A stretch of 64,000 nucleotides of DNA from Nocardia arthritidis (GCF_011801145.1 NZ_CP046172.1:6448001-6512000), one strand, 5' to 3'; counted from the stretch's first letter, positions 32,835-40,998 are shown. Notes: generated from the letters alone by a model not told the origin. Numbers and translations: made by a program.

Positions 32835-33934
32835 GATGCTTCCTGCTGGGAAAGACGGGTGAGGTTGCGCCGATGACGACGGCGGTTGGCGCTCTGCTCT
32901 TTGCGGGCCTCGCGCAGCTGCGCGTAGCGGGTGAGGAATTTCTTCCACTCGCGGTCGAAGTCGCGGATCACCAAAACCAGTGCCAACTCACCGAATTCGG
33001 CTTCCGGCAACCGCTGGTAGGCGGCGTTGACGTTGTCGAGCACCGCAGCGGACCGGCACAGGTACAGCACCCCGACCATCGGCTCATCGGTGCTGTCGCG
33101 GGCGGCGCGGACCGCGCCCCGCAGCGCGATGTCCATGTACTCCGGGTCCTTGCGCGACAGCTCCACCTCCACGGCCCACCAGCCGTGACGGCCTTTCACC
33201 ACCCCGAGGAACCGGCCATCATGGACGTGATCGCGGCCCAACCGCGGCGCCCGGCCGGTGGATACCTCCACCGCCTTCGCCGAGCGGCGATTGCCGGTAC
33301 CGACGGCACCGAGCCGGTGTCGCAGCTCCCGCTCCGACACCCACAACTCCGGGGCCGCCCCCACGTACATGACCCGCGCCTGCGCGACAGCCCGATAGTG
33401 TTCGGCCAGCGCGATCGGCGGCCGCCAATCCGCGGGCCGCCACCCCAAATAGCGGGCAGCGGTGACCCGGGTCGGAACCACCCACTTCTCGCCGGCCTGC
33501 ACCGCATCCGGCTCGTAGATCAAACCCTCGCCATGCAGCTGCTTGACCAGGCTGTGGACGTGGTTGCGTTCCATTCCCAGAAACCAGCCCAGCACGTCGA
33601 GCTGCATGCCATGCATCTGCGACAGCCCCAACAGGGCCTGCGTCTTGCGGGGCGTCCAACGACCTGACTTCTTGTCCCGCAACAGATCCTGCACCGTCGT
33701 GCGCGGCAACCCGACCCGGCGACCGATCTCCGACTGGCTGACTCCACGGCCGCGCAGCGCGGCGACCTCGCCGAGTACCGTCTCGACCTGCCGCGAGGTC
33801 AACCCCAACGTGCGAGCGATGTCCCGGTAGGTTTTACCGCTGCCGCGCAGCCCGGCCACGATCTGATCGCGGTAGGCGAATTCCAGATCGGCGTAGAACG
33901 CCGACACCGCCGACGTCATCGGTTTGCGGTTCAT
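32831..33934 (-). CDS. Replication-relaxation-like DNA-binding protein
   Basis: A 367-residue protein. N-terminal homeodomain-like HTHs (TYRDIARTLGLTSRQVETVL; SQSEIGRRVGLPRTTVQDLL), then a winged helix (LDVLGWFLGMERNHVHSLVK) and a C-terminal domain with HDGRFLGVV...WAVEVELSRKD, the arrangement of the replication-relaxation family found on actinobacterial and Bacillus plasmids. Candidate initiator that recognises the origin; the acidic EVE pair may be nuclease-like. The start at 33934 is fixed by the ATGA overlap; an ATG at 33919 also exists. Confidence 0.7.
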   Translation of the reverse strand: MNRKPMTSAVSAFYADLEFAYRDQIVAGLRGSGKTYRDIARTLGLTSRQVETVLGEVAALRGRGVSQSEIGRRVGLPRTTVQDLLRDKKSGRWTPRKTQALLGLSQMHGMQLDVLGWFLGMERNHVHSLVKQLHGEGLIYEPDAVQAGEKWVVPTRVTAARYLGWRPADWRPPIALAEHYRAVAQARVMYVGAAPELWVSERELRHRLGAVGTGNRRSAKAVEVSTGRAPRLGRDHVHDGRFLGVVKGRHGWWAVEVELSRKDPEYMDIALRGAVRAARDSTDEPMVGVLYLCRSAAVLDNVNAAYQRLPEAEFGELALVLVIRDFDREWKKFLTRYAQLREARKEQSANRRRHRRNLTRLSQQEAS

Positions 33935-34326
33935 CGGTTCCGCTCCCGCCCCGGACGGCCCATGCCGCGCCGCGCCGCGATATCCGCCCGTGCCCGAAGG
34001 ACGCACTCCCGCAGCTCGGTGGCCTCGACGCCGCGGCGCTCGCACGCCCGCACCGACCGCTCCCACCGCGCCAGCCGCAACGCCTCCAACTGCGCAGGCG
34101 ACGGAACCCGTTTCCGCACAGCAGAATCCGCGTCGAACAGGTACGCCTTCAACGGCCCCCGCGACCCACCACGCGCCCGCAGAACCTGACCCTCGTACTC
34201 CCCACCCGGCCGCTGACCATCCCGAGCCAACTGCCGACGCGTCCGCAAATGGCCCGGAGCCGAACCCCACGGCCACGTCGGAATACCGAACCGTTTGCCC
34301 TCCGGATCATGAAAACGGCCACTCAT
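33931..34326 (-). CDS. Hypothetical basic protein
   Basis: A 131-residue Arg-rich protein (RFGIPTWPWGSAPGHLRTRR; LRLARWERSVRACERRGVEA; RADIAARRGMGRPGRERNR). No family recognised; it could bind nucleic acid. It overlaps the genes on both sides by 4 bp, so it is translated as part of the operon. Confidence 0.6.
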   Translation of the reverse strand: MSGRFHDPEGKRFGIPTWPWGSAPGHLRTRRQLARDGQRPGGEYEGQVLRARGGSRGPLKAYLFDADSAVRKRVPSPAQLEALRLARWERSVRACERRGVEATELRECVLRARADIAARRGMGRPGRERNR

Positions 34327-34676
34327 CGCGACCGCCTCACATCACGAGCCCCCTGGCGCTCCCGTCGAATCTGTTCGAGCCGCTGCTCGACGTTCGCCTT
34401 GGCCTGCGCCTGTATCTCGGCTGCGCGGGTTTCCCCGTACCGGGCAACAAGCACCCGATCCCATGCCGCAATTCGCTCTTGCCCCGCCTGCTCGGCGACG
34501 CGACTCCCGTAGGCCCACCGCTCCTCCTCGAAGCTGGCATCCCGAAAGCCCTTGACACTCGCGACATGAAAAGCGGCATCCGAAATATCACCCAGCACAC
34601 CGGAGACCTGAACCAGCCGCCGATACTCGGCATCCAGCGCCGTGAACTCGACACGGCCGCCGTCCTGCGCGGTCAT
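34323..34676 (-). CDS. Hypothetical helical protein
   Basis: A 117-residue charged helical protein (RVEFTALDAEYRRLVQVSG; ERWAYGSRVAEQAGQERI; EIQAQAKANVEQRLEQIRRE) ending RRSR. No family recognised. The ATG at 34676 overlaps the stop of the membrane protein gene by 4 bp. Confidence 0.58.
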   Translation of the reverse strand: MTAQDGGRVEFTALDAEYRRLVQVSGVLGDISDAAFHVASVKGFRDASFEEERWAYGSRVAEQAGQERIAAWDRVLVARYGETRAAEIQAQAKANVEQRLEQIRRERQGARDVRRSR

Positions 34677-35008
34677 CGGGCCACCACCTGAGTTGCGGTG
34701 ACGCACGAACCCGGCTTCTCCGGCGGCACACCGGAATCCGCGGCTCGGCAGATGTTCGGCGACGGCGTGTAGTGCTGGTAGTCGACCAGCGCCGCGGTGC
34801 AGCCGGCCATTCCGGCCAGCAAGATCACACCAACCACCGCCACAGCGACCGCCGGCCGCATCAACAACAGCAACTGCCCGGTACTGAAAATCAATGAGCC
34901 AGTCCCCGAGAACTCCGGACCAGCCATCGCATCCAGAGCGGCATGACTGTAACCACGGTCAGCATGAATATCGTTGCGTCCCTGCGGAACACCCAGAAAT
35001 CCGTTCAT
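34673..35008 (-). CDS. Small single-span membrane protein
   Basis: A 111-residue protein with one strong membrane segment (VAVAVVGVILLAGMAGCTAAL) and a C-terminal outside part with two Cys (NICRAAD and PGSCVT) that could form a disulfide. It starts inside the stop of the 58-residue gene upstream (ATGA). Probably a transfer-associated envelope protein. Confidence 0.6.
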   Translation of the reverse strand: MNGFLGVPQGRNDIHADRGYSHAALDAMAGPEFSGTGSLIFSTGQLLLLMRPAVAVAVVGVILLAGMAGCTAALVDYQHYTPSPNICRAADSGVPPEKPGSCVTATQVVAR

Positions 35009-35181
35009 CGCCGCCACACCCCCGGACGACGACCCAGACCCCCAATAGCCGATCGGATGAGCCACCGAGCACCGACGACCAGAACAATCGCGCCAATGGC
35101 CACACCGACCGTGAACGAGGGTGCGATGAAGAGGCCAACGACGAAAGCGACTACGACAATGAGAAAAAGGTCGCGAAGCAT
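35005..35181 (-). CDS. 58-residue two-span membrane protein
   Basis: A short gene found by reading the minus strand between its neighbours: ATG at 35181 after GGAGGGGAG, product starting MLRDLFLIVVVAFVVGLFIA, a Pro/Ser turn, then VGVAIGAIVLVVGARWLI and a basic tail RRPGVWRR. The stop overlaps the next ATG (ATGA). Two membrane helices and a positive end fit a small integral membrane protein of the transfer set. Confidence 0.75.
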   Translation of the reverse strand: MLRDLFLIVVVAFVVGLFIAPSFTVGVAIGAIVLVVGARWLIRSAIGGLGRRPGVWRR

Positions 35182-35183
35182 GG

Positions 35184-35660
35184 CTACTCCCCTCCATCGC
35201 TGTCGATGTAGAGGTGGCCAAGTGCCGCAGCGGCCGTGCTCAGAGCCTTAGCGTGCAGCGTCATCTCGATGCGAGATTCTTCGAGAGCGCCCGCCGCCAA
35301 ATCAGCGGCAGTCATCGCAAGTTCGCTGTCGCTTCGATCGCTGTCGTGGGTTAGACCCGGCATGGTCACGAGTTCTTCGGCCCACCTATGCAGCTGGCGG
35401 AGTACCTGGACCGCGCTGTTGGCTGCGGCGGACAAGGTTCCGGCTACGAGATAGACATCAGCCGGATCAGTGAGGACTTCGCTATCGGTGCGCAATGTCG
35501 CGTGAGCGAGGTACCGCCACAACTCCGCGATCCCATTCGCCGCGGTAGTGATGCTGTCGGCGGTGTGCGGCCCATCCGTCGACCACAGCATTGAAATGGC
35601 GTCAGATCGGTCGATCTTCTTGGGAGACATAGCATTTCCCGACAAATGATCGTGCATCAC
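35184..35660 (-). CDS. Hypothetical helical protein
   Basis: A protein of up to 158 residues (SITTAANGIAELWRYLAHAT; LVAGTLSAAANSAVQVLRQL; TAADLAAGALEESRIEMTLH), all-helical in appearance. No family recognised. A GTG at 35660 would overlap the excisionase stop (GTGA); ATG codons at 35657 and 35630 are alternatives. It is two bases from the next start, so co-translated. Confidence 0.58.
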   Translation of the reverse strand: MMHDHLSGNAMSPKKIDRSDAISMLWSTDGPHTADSITTAANGIAELWRYLAHATLRTDSEVLTDPADVYLVAGTLSAAANSAVQVLRQLHRWAEELVTMPGLTHDSDRSDSELAMTAADLAAGALEESRIEMTLHAKALSTAAAALGHLYIDSDGGE

Positions 35661-35875
35661 GCAACACCGCCAGACGGCTCACGAAGCGGTCGCACAAGCG
35701 CCAGGACTTCGTCCAGATCGACTCGAATGGAGCGTTCGCCTACTCGATAAGCAGGCACTTTGTCGTCATCAATCCAACGACGCAGCGTTCTGGTGCTGAC
35801 ACCGATCGTCTCAGCAGCGTGGGTGACACTGACCAAGCGCCGAGACAAGCGCCCGCGCAAGTGACTCTTTGACAT
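35657..35875 (-). CDS. xis: Excisionase-type helix-turn-helix protein
   Basis: A 72-residue AlpA/MerR-type HTH: LVSVTHAAETIGVSTRTLRR is the recognition unit, followed by WIDDDKVPAYRVGERSIRVD, the wing of excisionases. The ATG at 35875 follows AAAGGA. It is the first gene of the minus-strand operon, divergent from the GntR gene. It probably directs integrase towards excision and may also regulate the operon. Confidence 0.78.
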   Translation of the reverse strand: MSKSHLRGRLSRRLVSVTHAAETIGVSTRTLRRWIDDDKVPAYRVGERSIRVDLDEVLALVRPLREPSGGVA

Positions 35876-35950
35876 CGAGATTCCTTTCCCCAGCTCCCCC
35901 CAGGGCCGCATATGCGGCCTTGGTTACCTATGCATGTTCATAGTGATGCA

Positions 35951-35966
35951 ACTTGCATAGGCAAGT
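35951..35966. promoter_or_regulatory. Palindromic operator between xis and the GntR gene
   Basis: ACTTGCATAGGCAAGT has perfect 6-bp arms. It lies 75 bp before the xis start and 56 bp before the GntR start, with partial repeats nearby (GGTTGCTTATC, CCTATGCATG). It is the likely site for the GntR protein, controlling the divergent operon. Confidence 0.6.
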
Positions 35967-36022
35967 CAATGGGTTGTCTAGGTTGCTTATCAAAGAGGGG
36001 GATTAGGGCTTACGCTGGACCA

Positions 36023-36868
36023 ATGACCACGCTCGATCGAGACGACCCGCGACCGCCATACCGTCAGATGGCCGACATCCTGCGTGCAGCGATCCTCACC
36101 GGAAAGATCCGGCCAGGCGAGAAGCTTCCATCCGGGCCTGAACTCGCCGAGCAATATGACGTATCCAAGGTCACCGCTCAGCAAGCCGTCCGCGAGTTGC
36201 GGAACGAGGGCCTAGTGGTATCGCGACAAGGAAGCGGCGTCTACGTACGGGAACGCACAGAACGGCCGGTTGGCCTTCGACCGCACCTCGAACGAGCGTT
36301 CGCCGAGCCGAATGTGACCATCGATTTCGCGGGGTTCAGTGGCGAGACGCTGCATGGCGCCATCTCTGAGCCGCTCGATAGGATCCGCGATGGACGGTTC
36401 CGGCCGGATTCGCTCACCGTACGGATCCTCGTCCCAGACCCAGCCACCCCGTGGACCCTCCCGGCACGTGCCGCGGATATGACAGACAGCCCCGCATTCC
36501 GCAAACGGGCGGCCCGCAAGATGGAACGTTATACCTTCGGCGTACTCGAAGAGGTTCGCGAGTTACAAGACCTCGGCCTCATCCAGTCCGCGACAGCCGA
36601 GGCACGAATCTATCCAGCAGTTCCGCTCTTCAAGTTGTACATTATCAATGGCGTCGACATGTTCTTCGGCTACTACCCGATTGAAGAGCATGAGATTGTC
36701 CTCGATGGTGAGCCAACTGTTATGTGGGATCTGATGGGCAAGAATTCCACGTTATTCCATACCGGCGTAAACAGCTCCGATACCGATGATTCAACCACAA
36801 AGCTCGTGCGGCAGTCACAATTCTGGTTCGACAGCGTATGGAAAATCGCCCGCGAAATCCAGCCGTAG
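36023..36868 (+). CDS. GntR-family regulator
   Basis: A 281-residue GntR protein: winged helix PPYRQMADILRAAILTGKIR, LPSGPELAEQYDVSKVTAQQ, RNEGLVVSRQGSGVYV, then a UTRA-like ligand domain with unusual content (MFFGYYPIEEHEI; MWDLMGKNSTLFHTG). No ribosome site is seen upstream of the ATG, so a leaderless transcript is possible. In AICEs a GntR protein usually sets the balance between the integrated and replicating state; here it also leads an A/T-richer cargo cluster. Confidence 0.82.
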   Translation: MTTLDRDDPRPPYRQMADILRAAILTGKIRPGEKLPSGPELAEQYDVSKVTAQQAVRELRNEGLVVSRQGSGVYVRERTERPVGLRPHLERAFAEPNVTIDFAGFSGETLHGAISEPLDRIRDGRFRPDSLTVRILVPDPATPWTLPARAADMTDSPAFRKRAARKMERYTFGVLEEVRELQDLGLIQSATAEARIYPAVPLFKLYIINGVDMFFGYYPIEEHEIVLDGEPTVMWDLMGKNSTLFHTGVNSSDTDDSTTKLVRQSQFWFDSVWKIAREIQP

Positions 36869-36885
36869 AAAAAGGATCCAAAATC

Positions 36886-37842
36886 GTGCCAGTACCCACG
36901 GCCATGCTGGGAGTCGTCATTGTTACACACAATAATGAGCATGACCTGAAACGCTGTCTGGACTCTTTGCAGACAATAGGGAACGCGAGCGACGCCTACG
37001 TTATAGTTCGAGACTGCAATTCAACAGATCAGACTGTTGAATTAGCCAAAGAACACCCGATCGTATCCAAGGTCGTAGTCGGTGAGAACGTTGGATACGG
37101 GTCTGGCTGCAACAGTGCAGTTCAAGCCATTGAGCGGCCGATCGAGATGGTTCTAATCCTCAACCCAGACACAGTTCTCGATTTTGACGTGGCCGACCTA
37201 CTCAGTTACGTCGACCGCTACCCTGGATTCGGGTGTGCCAGCGTCCGACAAGAATCATTCGATGGCCATCTAGTATGGTCATGGGACGAGTTTCCTTCGT
37301 CGCAGTTGGAATGGCGGAAAGCGAAGCATACGAAACTGTTGCAACGGTCGACCGACGGATACGGCTGCGACCGTCGCGTCGATTGGACAATGGGCGCATT
37401 CCTATTGATTCCGTATTCGGAGTACAAAAAAGTCAAAGGGTTCGACGAGCAATTCTTTATGTTTTGCGAAGAAACCGACCTATGTAAACGCTTAAACACT
37501 AAGGGCGCACCGACCTACTATATCGATAGTTTCCGATTCCTTCACGATCGGAGCGACAAGGGTTCGCTTTGGCGGGAAGTTTTACGAATAAATTCGCGGC
37601 GCATGTACGACAAGAAATGGTTATCCCGCTCAGAAACCCTGGCTTGCCAGTTCGCACATACTTACAGGTGGCTGCACGATGCAGTACACCCAGCCCGACC
37701 ACGAGATAGGTACCTCGCGTTTCCGCGACTACTGGCAACCTGGGATCTAATCCATGCGGTCACACCACCCGATTCCGTCCAAACGAACCTGGACTCGTGG
37801 CGATCAGTGCGACCCTTCTGGAGTGCAGTTAACCGATCATGA
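36886..37842 (+). CDS. Family 2 glycosyltransferase
   Basis: A 318-residue GT2 enzyme: VVIVTHNNEHDLKRCLDSL, IVRDCNSTDQT, GENVGYGSGCNSA, LILNPDTVL (DxD equivalent), then DWTMGAFLLIP, FDEQFFMFCEETDLCKRL (the catalytic ED pair of the rhamnosyl-transferase-like type) and a C-terminal region. GTG at 36886 follows AAAGGATCC; an ATG six codons on is possible. Base use is clearly richer in A/T than the core. It overlaps the kinase gene. The acceptor is unknown; cell-wall or small-molecule glycosylation are both possible. Confidence 0.78.
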   Translation: MPVPTAMLGVVIVTHNNEHDLKRCLDSLQTIGNASDAYVIVRDCNSTDQTVELAKEHPIVSKVVVGENVGYGSGCNSAVQAIERPIEMVLILNPDTVLDFDVADLLSYVDRYPGFGCASVRQESFDGHLVWSWDEFPSSQLEWRKAKHTKLLQRSTDGYGCDRRVDWTMGAFLLIPYSEYKKVKGFDEQFFMFCEETDLCKRLNTKGAPTYYIDSFRFLHDRSDKGSLWREVLRINSRRMYDKKWLSRSETLACQFAHTYRWLHDAVHPARPRDRYLAFPRLLATWDLIHAVTPPDSVQTNLDSWRSVRPFWSAVNRS

Positions 37843-38782
37843 AGCACACGAGCTGATGGAGCGTGTCCGCGCGCTCGAACCCGACTTCCGCGGGCACTAC
37901 ATGGAGAACTACCGTGTGCAAACCAGCGTCGGTGACGCCTTGCTTCGCCGCGCCCGAACCGATGTGTTCAGCGGGTACGACCCTCGGATGATGCCTGAAT
38001 CAGACGCCCTGATTGCGGCCCGGCATCGAGGTGTCAACGTTCCGGAGGTTCTATATGCGGCCGACTCGTATCTCATCGAGCGATATCTCTGCGGGTCATT
38101 GCCGTCTATGGCCGGCTCCGACCCGCTCTCCTGGCTGACGGATCTGCTCAGCCAGGTACAGGCCATGCAGTCGCACCCTGCGCCAGCGTCGCCCCTGAGC
38201 AGCGTCTATGAGTGGCAAAACTGGATGGCTCACTTCCTGAGCAGCCTCTACGCTGAGCTGCCGCAGCGCCACACCGACCGAATCGCGTATCTTGGCGTGC
38301 CACCCCTGGATGCATTCTGGCGGCCGGACAGTGCGCAGTCGGCGCGCAGGCTCGTTCTAGTCCACGCCGATCTACATCCGGACAATTTGCTCGTAGCTGA
38401 CGATGGCGTGTGGATCTTGGACTGGGAGCTTGCGCAAGTTGCCGATCCCGTCTGGGAGGCTGCGGTTTCGCTGCATCGCACTCCATGGCCTGATCTGGCA
38501 ATGGAGTCGCAAGCTTCTGCGATGTGGCTCCACGTGCTCGACTCCACCGAGGATGTAGCAGTCGATGAATTGCTGGTCCAGTACCGCGGGCTTGAAACCT
38601 GGAAATCGCTATTGGTGGATTCATGGCGATATCCGGAGGCAATCGCATCCGACCCGAGCTGTCTCGACTCATGCGTTAGGTCGTTTCATGTCAAGCTCGC
38701 CGAAGGTGCCCGCAGGTTCGGTTGCACCAGTCTGTCGACATCCGAAGTGCGTCAACTGCTTCAGAACTGGGCAGCGACCTGA
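37823..38782 (+). CDS. Aminoglycoside-phosphotransferase-fold kinase
   Basis: A ~319-residue protein with the APH/choline kinase catalytic loop LVHADLHPDNLLV and the metal-binding VWILDWELAQVADPVWEAAV. The N-lobe is short (NVPEVLYAADSYLIERYL). The true substrate of such kinases cannot be told from sequence. GTG at 37823 overlaps the glycosyltransferase gene by 20 bp; ATG at 37856 is an alternative. It forms one transcription unit with the GntR and glycosyltransferase genes, so kinase and transferase probably modify the same target. Confidence 0.75.
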   Translation: MQLTDHEAHELMERVRALEPDFRGHYMENYRVQTSVGDALLRRARTDVFSGYDPRMMPESDALIAARHRGVNVPEVLYAADSYLIERYLCGSLPSMAGSDPLSWLTDLLSQVQAMQSHPAPASPLSSVYEWQNWMAHFLSSLYAELPQRHTDRIAYLGVPPLDAFWRPDSAQSARRLVLVHADLHPDNLLVADDGVWILDWELAQVADPVWEAAVSLHRTPWPDLAMESQASAMWLHVLDSTEDVAVDELLVQYRGLETWKSLLVDSWRYPEAIASDPSCLDSCVRSFHVKLAEGARRFGCTSLSTSEVRQLLQNWAAT

Positions 38783-38818
38783 CACATCCTGACTCGCCAT
38801 ACCCACTATGATTTTGGT

Positions 38819-39142
38819 ATGGCGAAGAAGACTCGGAAGGTGACCGTCACCATTCCAGAGGATGTGGCCGCGACCCTAGAGCAGTGGCGTGAGGACGGGC
38901 GCATCAAGTCGGTGAGCGAGTACGTCACCAACCAGCTGCAGGCGGGGATGAATCGTGCGGCGTCGCTGCGGGCCGTCGAGACCGTTCACGGCGGGACCAA
39001 CGGGCCGAAGCGTCCTCCGCTGGAGTTCATCAATCGCGGGCGCGCTCTGCAGGGTCTGCCACCGCTGACCGAAGCACAGGCCGACGCCATCAGCGCCCAG
39101 GCGTGGGCCACCGAGCCCGGATCGCGGTCGGGCGCGGCGTGA
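38819..39142 (+). CDS. Ribbon-helix-helix antitoxin
   Basis: A 107-residue protein with an N-terminal RHH fold (RKVTVTIPEDVAATLEQWR, then KSVSEYVTNQLQAGM) and a flexible C-terminus that would wrap the toxin. It overlaps the PIN gene by 4 bp (GTGA). Type II antitoxin that also represses its operon is the usual role. It probably helps keep the element in the host. Confidence 0.8.
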   Translation: MAKKTRKVTVTIPEDVAATLEQWREDGRIKSVSEYVTNQLQAGMNRAASLRAVETVHGGTNGPKRPPLEFINRGRALQGLPPLTEAQADAISAQAWATEPGSRSGAA

Positions 39143-39558
39143 ATGAAACTTCACCAGCGGCCGTGTCCGGAATCGTCTTCGACACTGCCGCTGTACTCGG
39201 CTGGATCCACAATCACCCGTATCCGCAAGGAATCTACTGGTCATTCGTCGAGCATGGCGGAATCGTCGTAATCCCGGCGGCGGTACTGGCGGCGGCTGAA
39301 GCCACCGAACGCAATCGCGATGCTCTGGCCGTGCTGCTCGATGCCCCGCACACTTTGGTCTCGGTCCTGGACCGCGCTGCCGCCGCAGACCTCGGTGCGC
39401 TCCTACGACGGCGCGTGCACTCCGATCAGGCAGATATGCTGATCACCGCCGCACACGCAATCACCGAAGCCACATCCCGAGGTTGGTACGTACTCACGGA
39501 CCGCGCTGAGTTGCTGACCCAGATCGATCCCAAGGTGCTGTTCGATACCTTGCCCTAA
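39139..39558 (+). CDS. PIN-domain toxin
   Basis: A 139-residue PIN protein: first acidic residue in GIVFDTAAVLGW, a middle Glu in AATERNRD, VHSDQADMLITAAHAI with the third/fourth acidic residues, and VLTDRAELL near the end. Such proteins are Mg-dependent RNases (VapC type). GTG at 39139 overlaps the antitoxin stop. It is convergent with the integrase gene, 48 bp away. Confidence 0.78.
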   Translation: MNETSPAAVSGIVFDTAAVLGWIHNHPYPQGIYWSFVEHGGIVVIPAAVLAAAEATERNRDALAVLLDAPHTLVSVLDRAAAADLGALLRRRVHSDQADMLITAAHAITEATSRGWYVLTDRAELLTQIDPKVLFDTLP

Positions 39559-39606
39559 AGCTCAGCTTTGGCTGCTGACCGAGTGCCGGAAAGCCCCCTA
39601 CCCCAG

Positions 39607-40755
39607 CTAGTCCGTTGTGCGCACATCTACCAACTCCGACAGCTTCTTCGCAAGGTCGGCATCGCGATCCTGCGCGACCCGCTGGTAACGCATTGCCGCC
39701 GCCACCGTGCTGTGGCCGAGACGTGCCTGAAGTTCCTTCAGGGTTGCGCCGGCCACGGCCGCCATGGTTGCACCGGTGACACGGAGATCATGGAAGTGTA
39801 GATCGGGTCGGCCAGCTGCTGATCGCCCCTTGTAGTAGTGCCGATACAACGTCGACGGCGCCAGGTAGCCACCATGCTTCGCAGGGAAGAGCAGATCGCT
39901 TTTCTTCTTCCCTGTGTGCGTCTGGAGATGTTCTTTGACGGCGTCGCGCAGATGCGGCGGCACCGTCACCGGCCGGACACCCGCTCGCGATTTCGTGGTC
40001 TCAGCCTTCCTGCCGTCCTTCGTTCTGACCGCCCCGAGACGGATGTTCAGCGTGATCCGATCCTTGGCGACGACGACGTTTTCCCTGCGAAGCTCGGTCA
40101 GCTCCCCGAATCGGAGTGCACACCACGCCGCGAGTTCGACCATAAGCTGTAGTCGGGCAGGCATTTTCGAGACGATGACGGCAAGTTCCTCCAGTGTTGC
40201 CGGAGGCGCCTCATGCGCAGGTTCGACGGATCCGGCGCCTCGAATCCTTACCGGATTCATCGGGATTCGTTCCTCATCCTCGGCCGTCCCGAGGATGGTT
40301 CGTAGCAGCGAGTAGGCGTGCGACCGATACGTTGGATGATCGACCAGCGTCTTCTTGTACCACGCTTCGATATCGTCTCGGGTGATCGACCGAATCGGCA
40401 GTGGCCCAAGCTCAGGGTAAATATGGTCCTCCAGCAAGTCCTCGTAGTGCTCCCGAGTTCGTTGCTTCAGCGGCCGACCACGCACCAGCCGGTGCTTCAG
40501 CCAGTCGTCGGAATACTCCTTCAATGTCAGGCCAGCCTTGGGCGTCTTACCCACCGTCGGCGCCGTCCACAACCCGTCCTTGATCGCGCGGTGCACACCC
40601 CGGAGCCATGTTTTTGCCTCGTCCTCAGTGGCAAATGTCTTGGGTGCCTTGTATCGACGCATGTCCGGACCGGTGTACCGAGCTTGCACCCGTCCAGAGG
40701 CCAACGTCCGGAGCGTCCCGAACGAGCGCTTGGATTCACCGTCATGTCGCGCCAT
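39607..40755 (-). CDS. int: Tyrosine site-specific integrase
   Basis: A 382-residue integrase. The N-terminal arm-binding domain (AP2-like, GRVQARYTGPDMRRYKAPKT) is followed by a core-binding SAM-like domain (LTLKEYSDDWLKHR to ~160) and a catalytic domain with R215 (CALRFGEL), HDLR at 322-325, H348 (LGHST) and the nucleophile Y357 (AMRYQRV). The ATG at 40755 follows GAGGGG. It reads towards the element interior from the right end, next to attR and three arm-type sites. It recombines the tRNA-Val 3' end with the element. Confidence 0.93.
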   Translation of the reverse strand: MARHDGESKRSFGTLRTLASGRVQARYTGPDMRRYKAPKTFATEDEAKTWLRGVHRAIKDGLWTAPTVGKTPKAGLTLKEYSDDWLKHRLVRGRPLKQRTREHYEDLLEDHIYPELGPLPIRSITRDDIEAWYKKTLVDHPTYRSHAYSLLRTILGTAEDEERIPMNPVRIRGAGSVEPAHEAPPATLEELAVIVSKMPARLQLMVELAAWCALRFGELTELRRENVVVAKDRITLNIRLGAVRTKDGRKAETTKSRAGVRPVTVPPHLRDAVKEHLQTHTGKKKSDLLFPAKHGGYLAPSTLYRHYYKGRSAAGRPDLHFHDLRVTGATMAAVAGATLKELQARLGHSTVAAAMRYQRVAQDRDADLAKKLSELVDVRTTD

Positions 40756-40773
40756 CTCGCACCCCTCGAACTC

Positions 40774-40812
40774 GTGCCCAATCCGTGCCCAATATCACTA
40801 AAAATGCCCAAT
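40774..40812 (+). promoter_or_regulatory. Integrase arm-type sites, right end
   Basis: GTGCCCAAT at 40774-40782 and 40785-40793 (11 bp apart, as in the left pair) and ATGCCCAAT at 40804-40812, all just upstream of the integrase start. A degenerate fourth unit (CTGCCCGTT) follows at 40815. Confidence 0.62.
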
Positions 40813-40938
40813 CTCTGCCCGTTGGATGTCCCCTTCTGACATCAGATGTCTGCGAGTGTCATCTCAACGAATACACAGGTCAGAGCAGCTAAATCGAGTA
40901 TAGGCGCAGGGTCGCCCATGCAGAAGTCAGGAGCGTAA

Positions 40939-40971
40939 GTCACTGGTTCAATCCCAGTATCGCGCACCACC
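40939..40971 (+). repeat. attR core, 33-bp direct repeat
   Basis: An exact copy of 16363-16395. Right of it chromosomal sequence resumes, beginning with the displaced tRNA terminator. The interval from the integrase start to 41181 otherwise shows no gene. Confidence 0.92.
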
Positions 40972-40998
40972 GAAAGGCCCGGTTCAGCCGGGCCTTTC
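40972..40998 (+). terminator. Displaced native terminator of tRNA-Val(GAC)
   Basis: A perfect 11-bp stem GAAAGGCCCGG/CCGGGCCTTTC with a 5-nt loop starts directly after attR. In the excised state it would follow the tRNA gene. Confidence 0.7.

Larger units (their letters stand above)
16363..40971. mobile_element. Integrative element of AICE type in tRNA-Val(GAC)
   Basis: The 24.6 kb lie between identical 33-bp att repeats. At the right end is a tyrosine integrase reading inward; inside are an AlpA-like excisionase, a replication-relaxation-like protein, a TOPRIM primase-like protein, a single FtsK/TraB-like translocase and a GntR regulator. No relaxase and no type IV secretion set were recognised. 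This combination is that of actinomycete integrative and conjugative elements such as pSAM2, which move double-stranded DNA. Most core genes form one minus-strand operon from ~35.9 to ~21.9 kb. The element seems largely intact. Confidence 0.88.

Noticed and set aside
30186..32876. An 896-codon open frame on the + strand
   Set aside because: It is antisense to the translocase gene and its neighbours, with His/Arg/Gly-rich composition typical of a GC-rich shadow frame; no domain is visible.
32831..33934. This protein as a MOB relaxase
   Set aside because: No HUH or three-His metal motif and no catalytic Tyr context; HTH plus replication-relaxation pattern fits better.
37823..38782. Kinase as a specific aminoglycoside resistance gene
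   Set aside because: Only the generic APH-fold motifs are present; the N-lobe does not match a known resistance class, so no drug was assigned.
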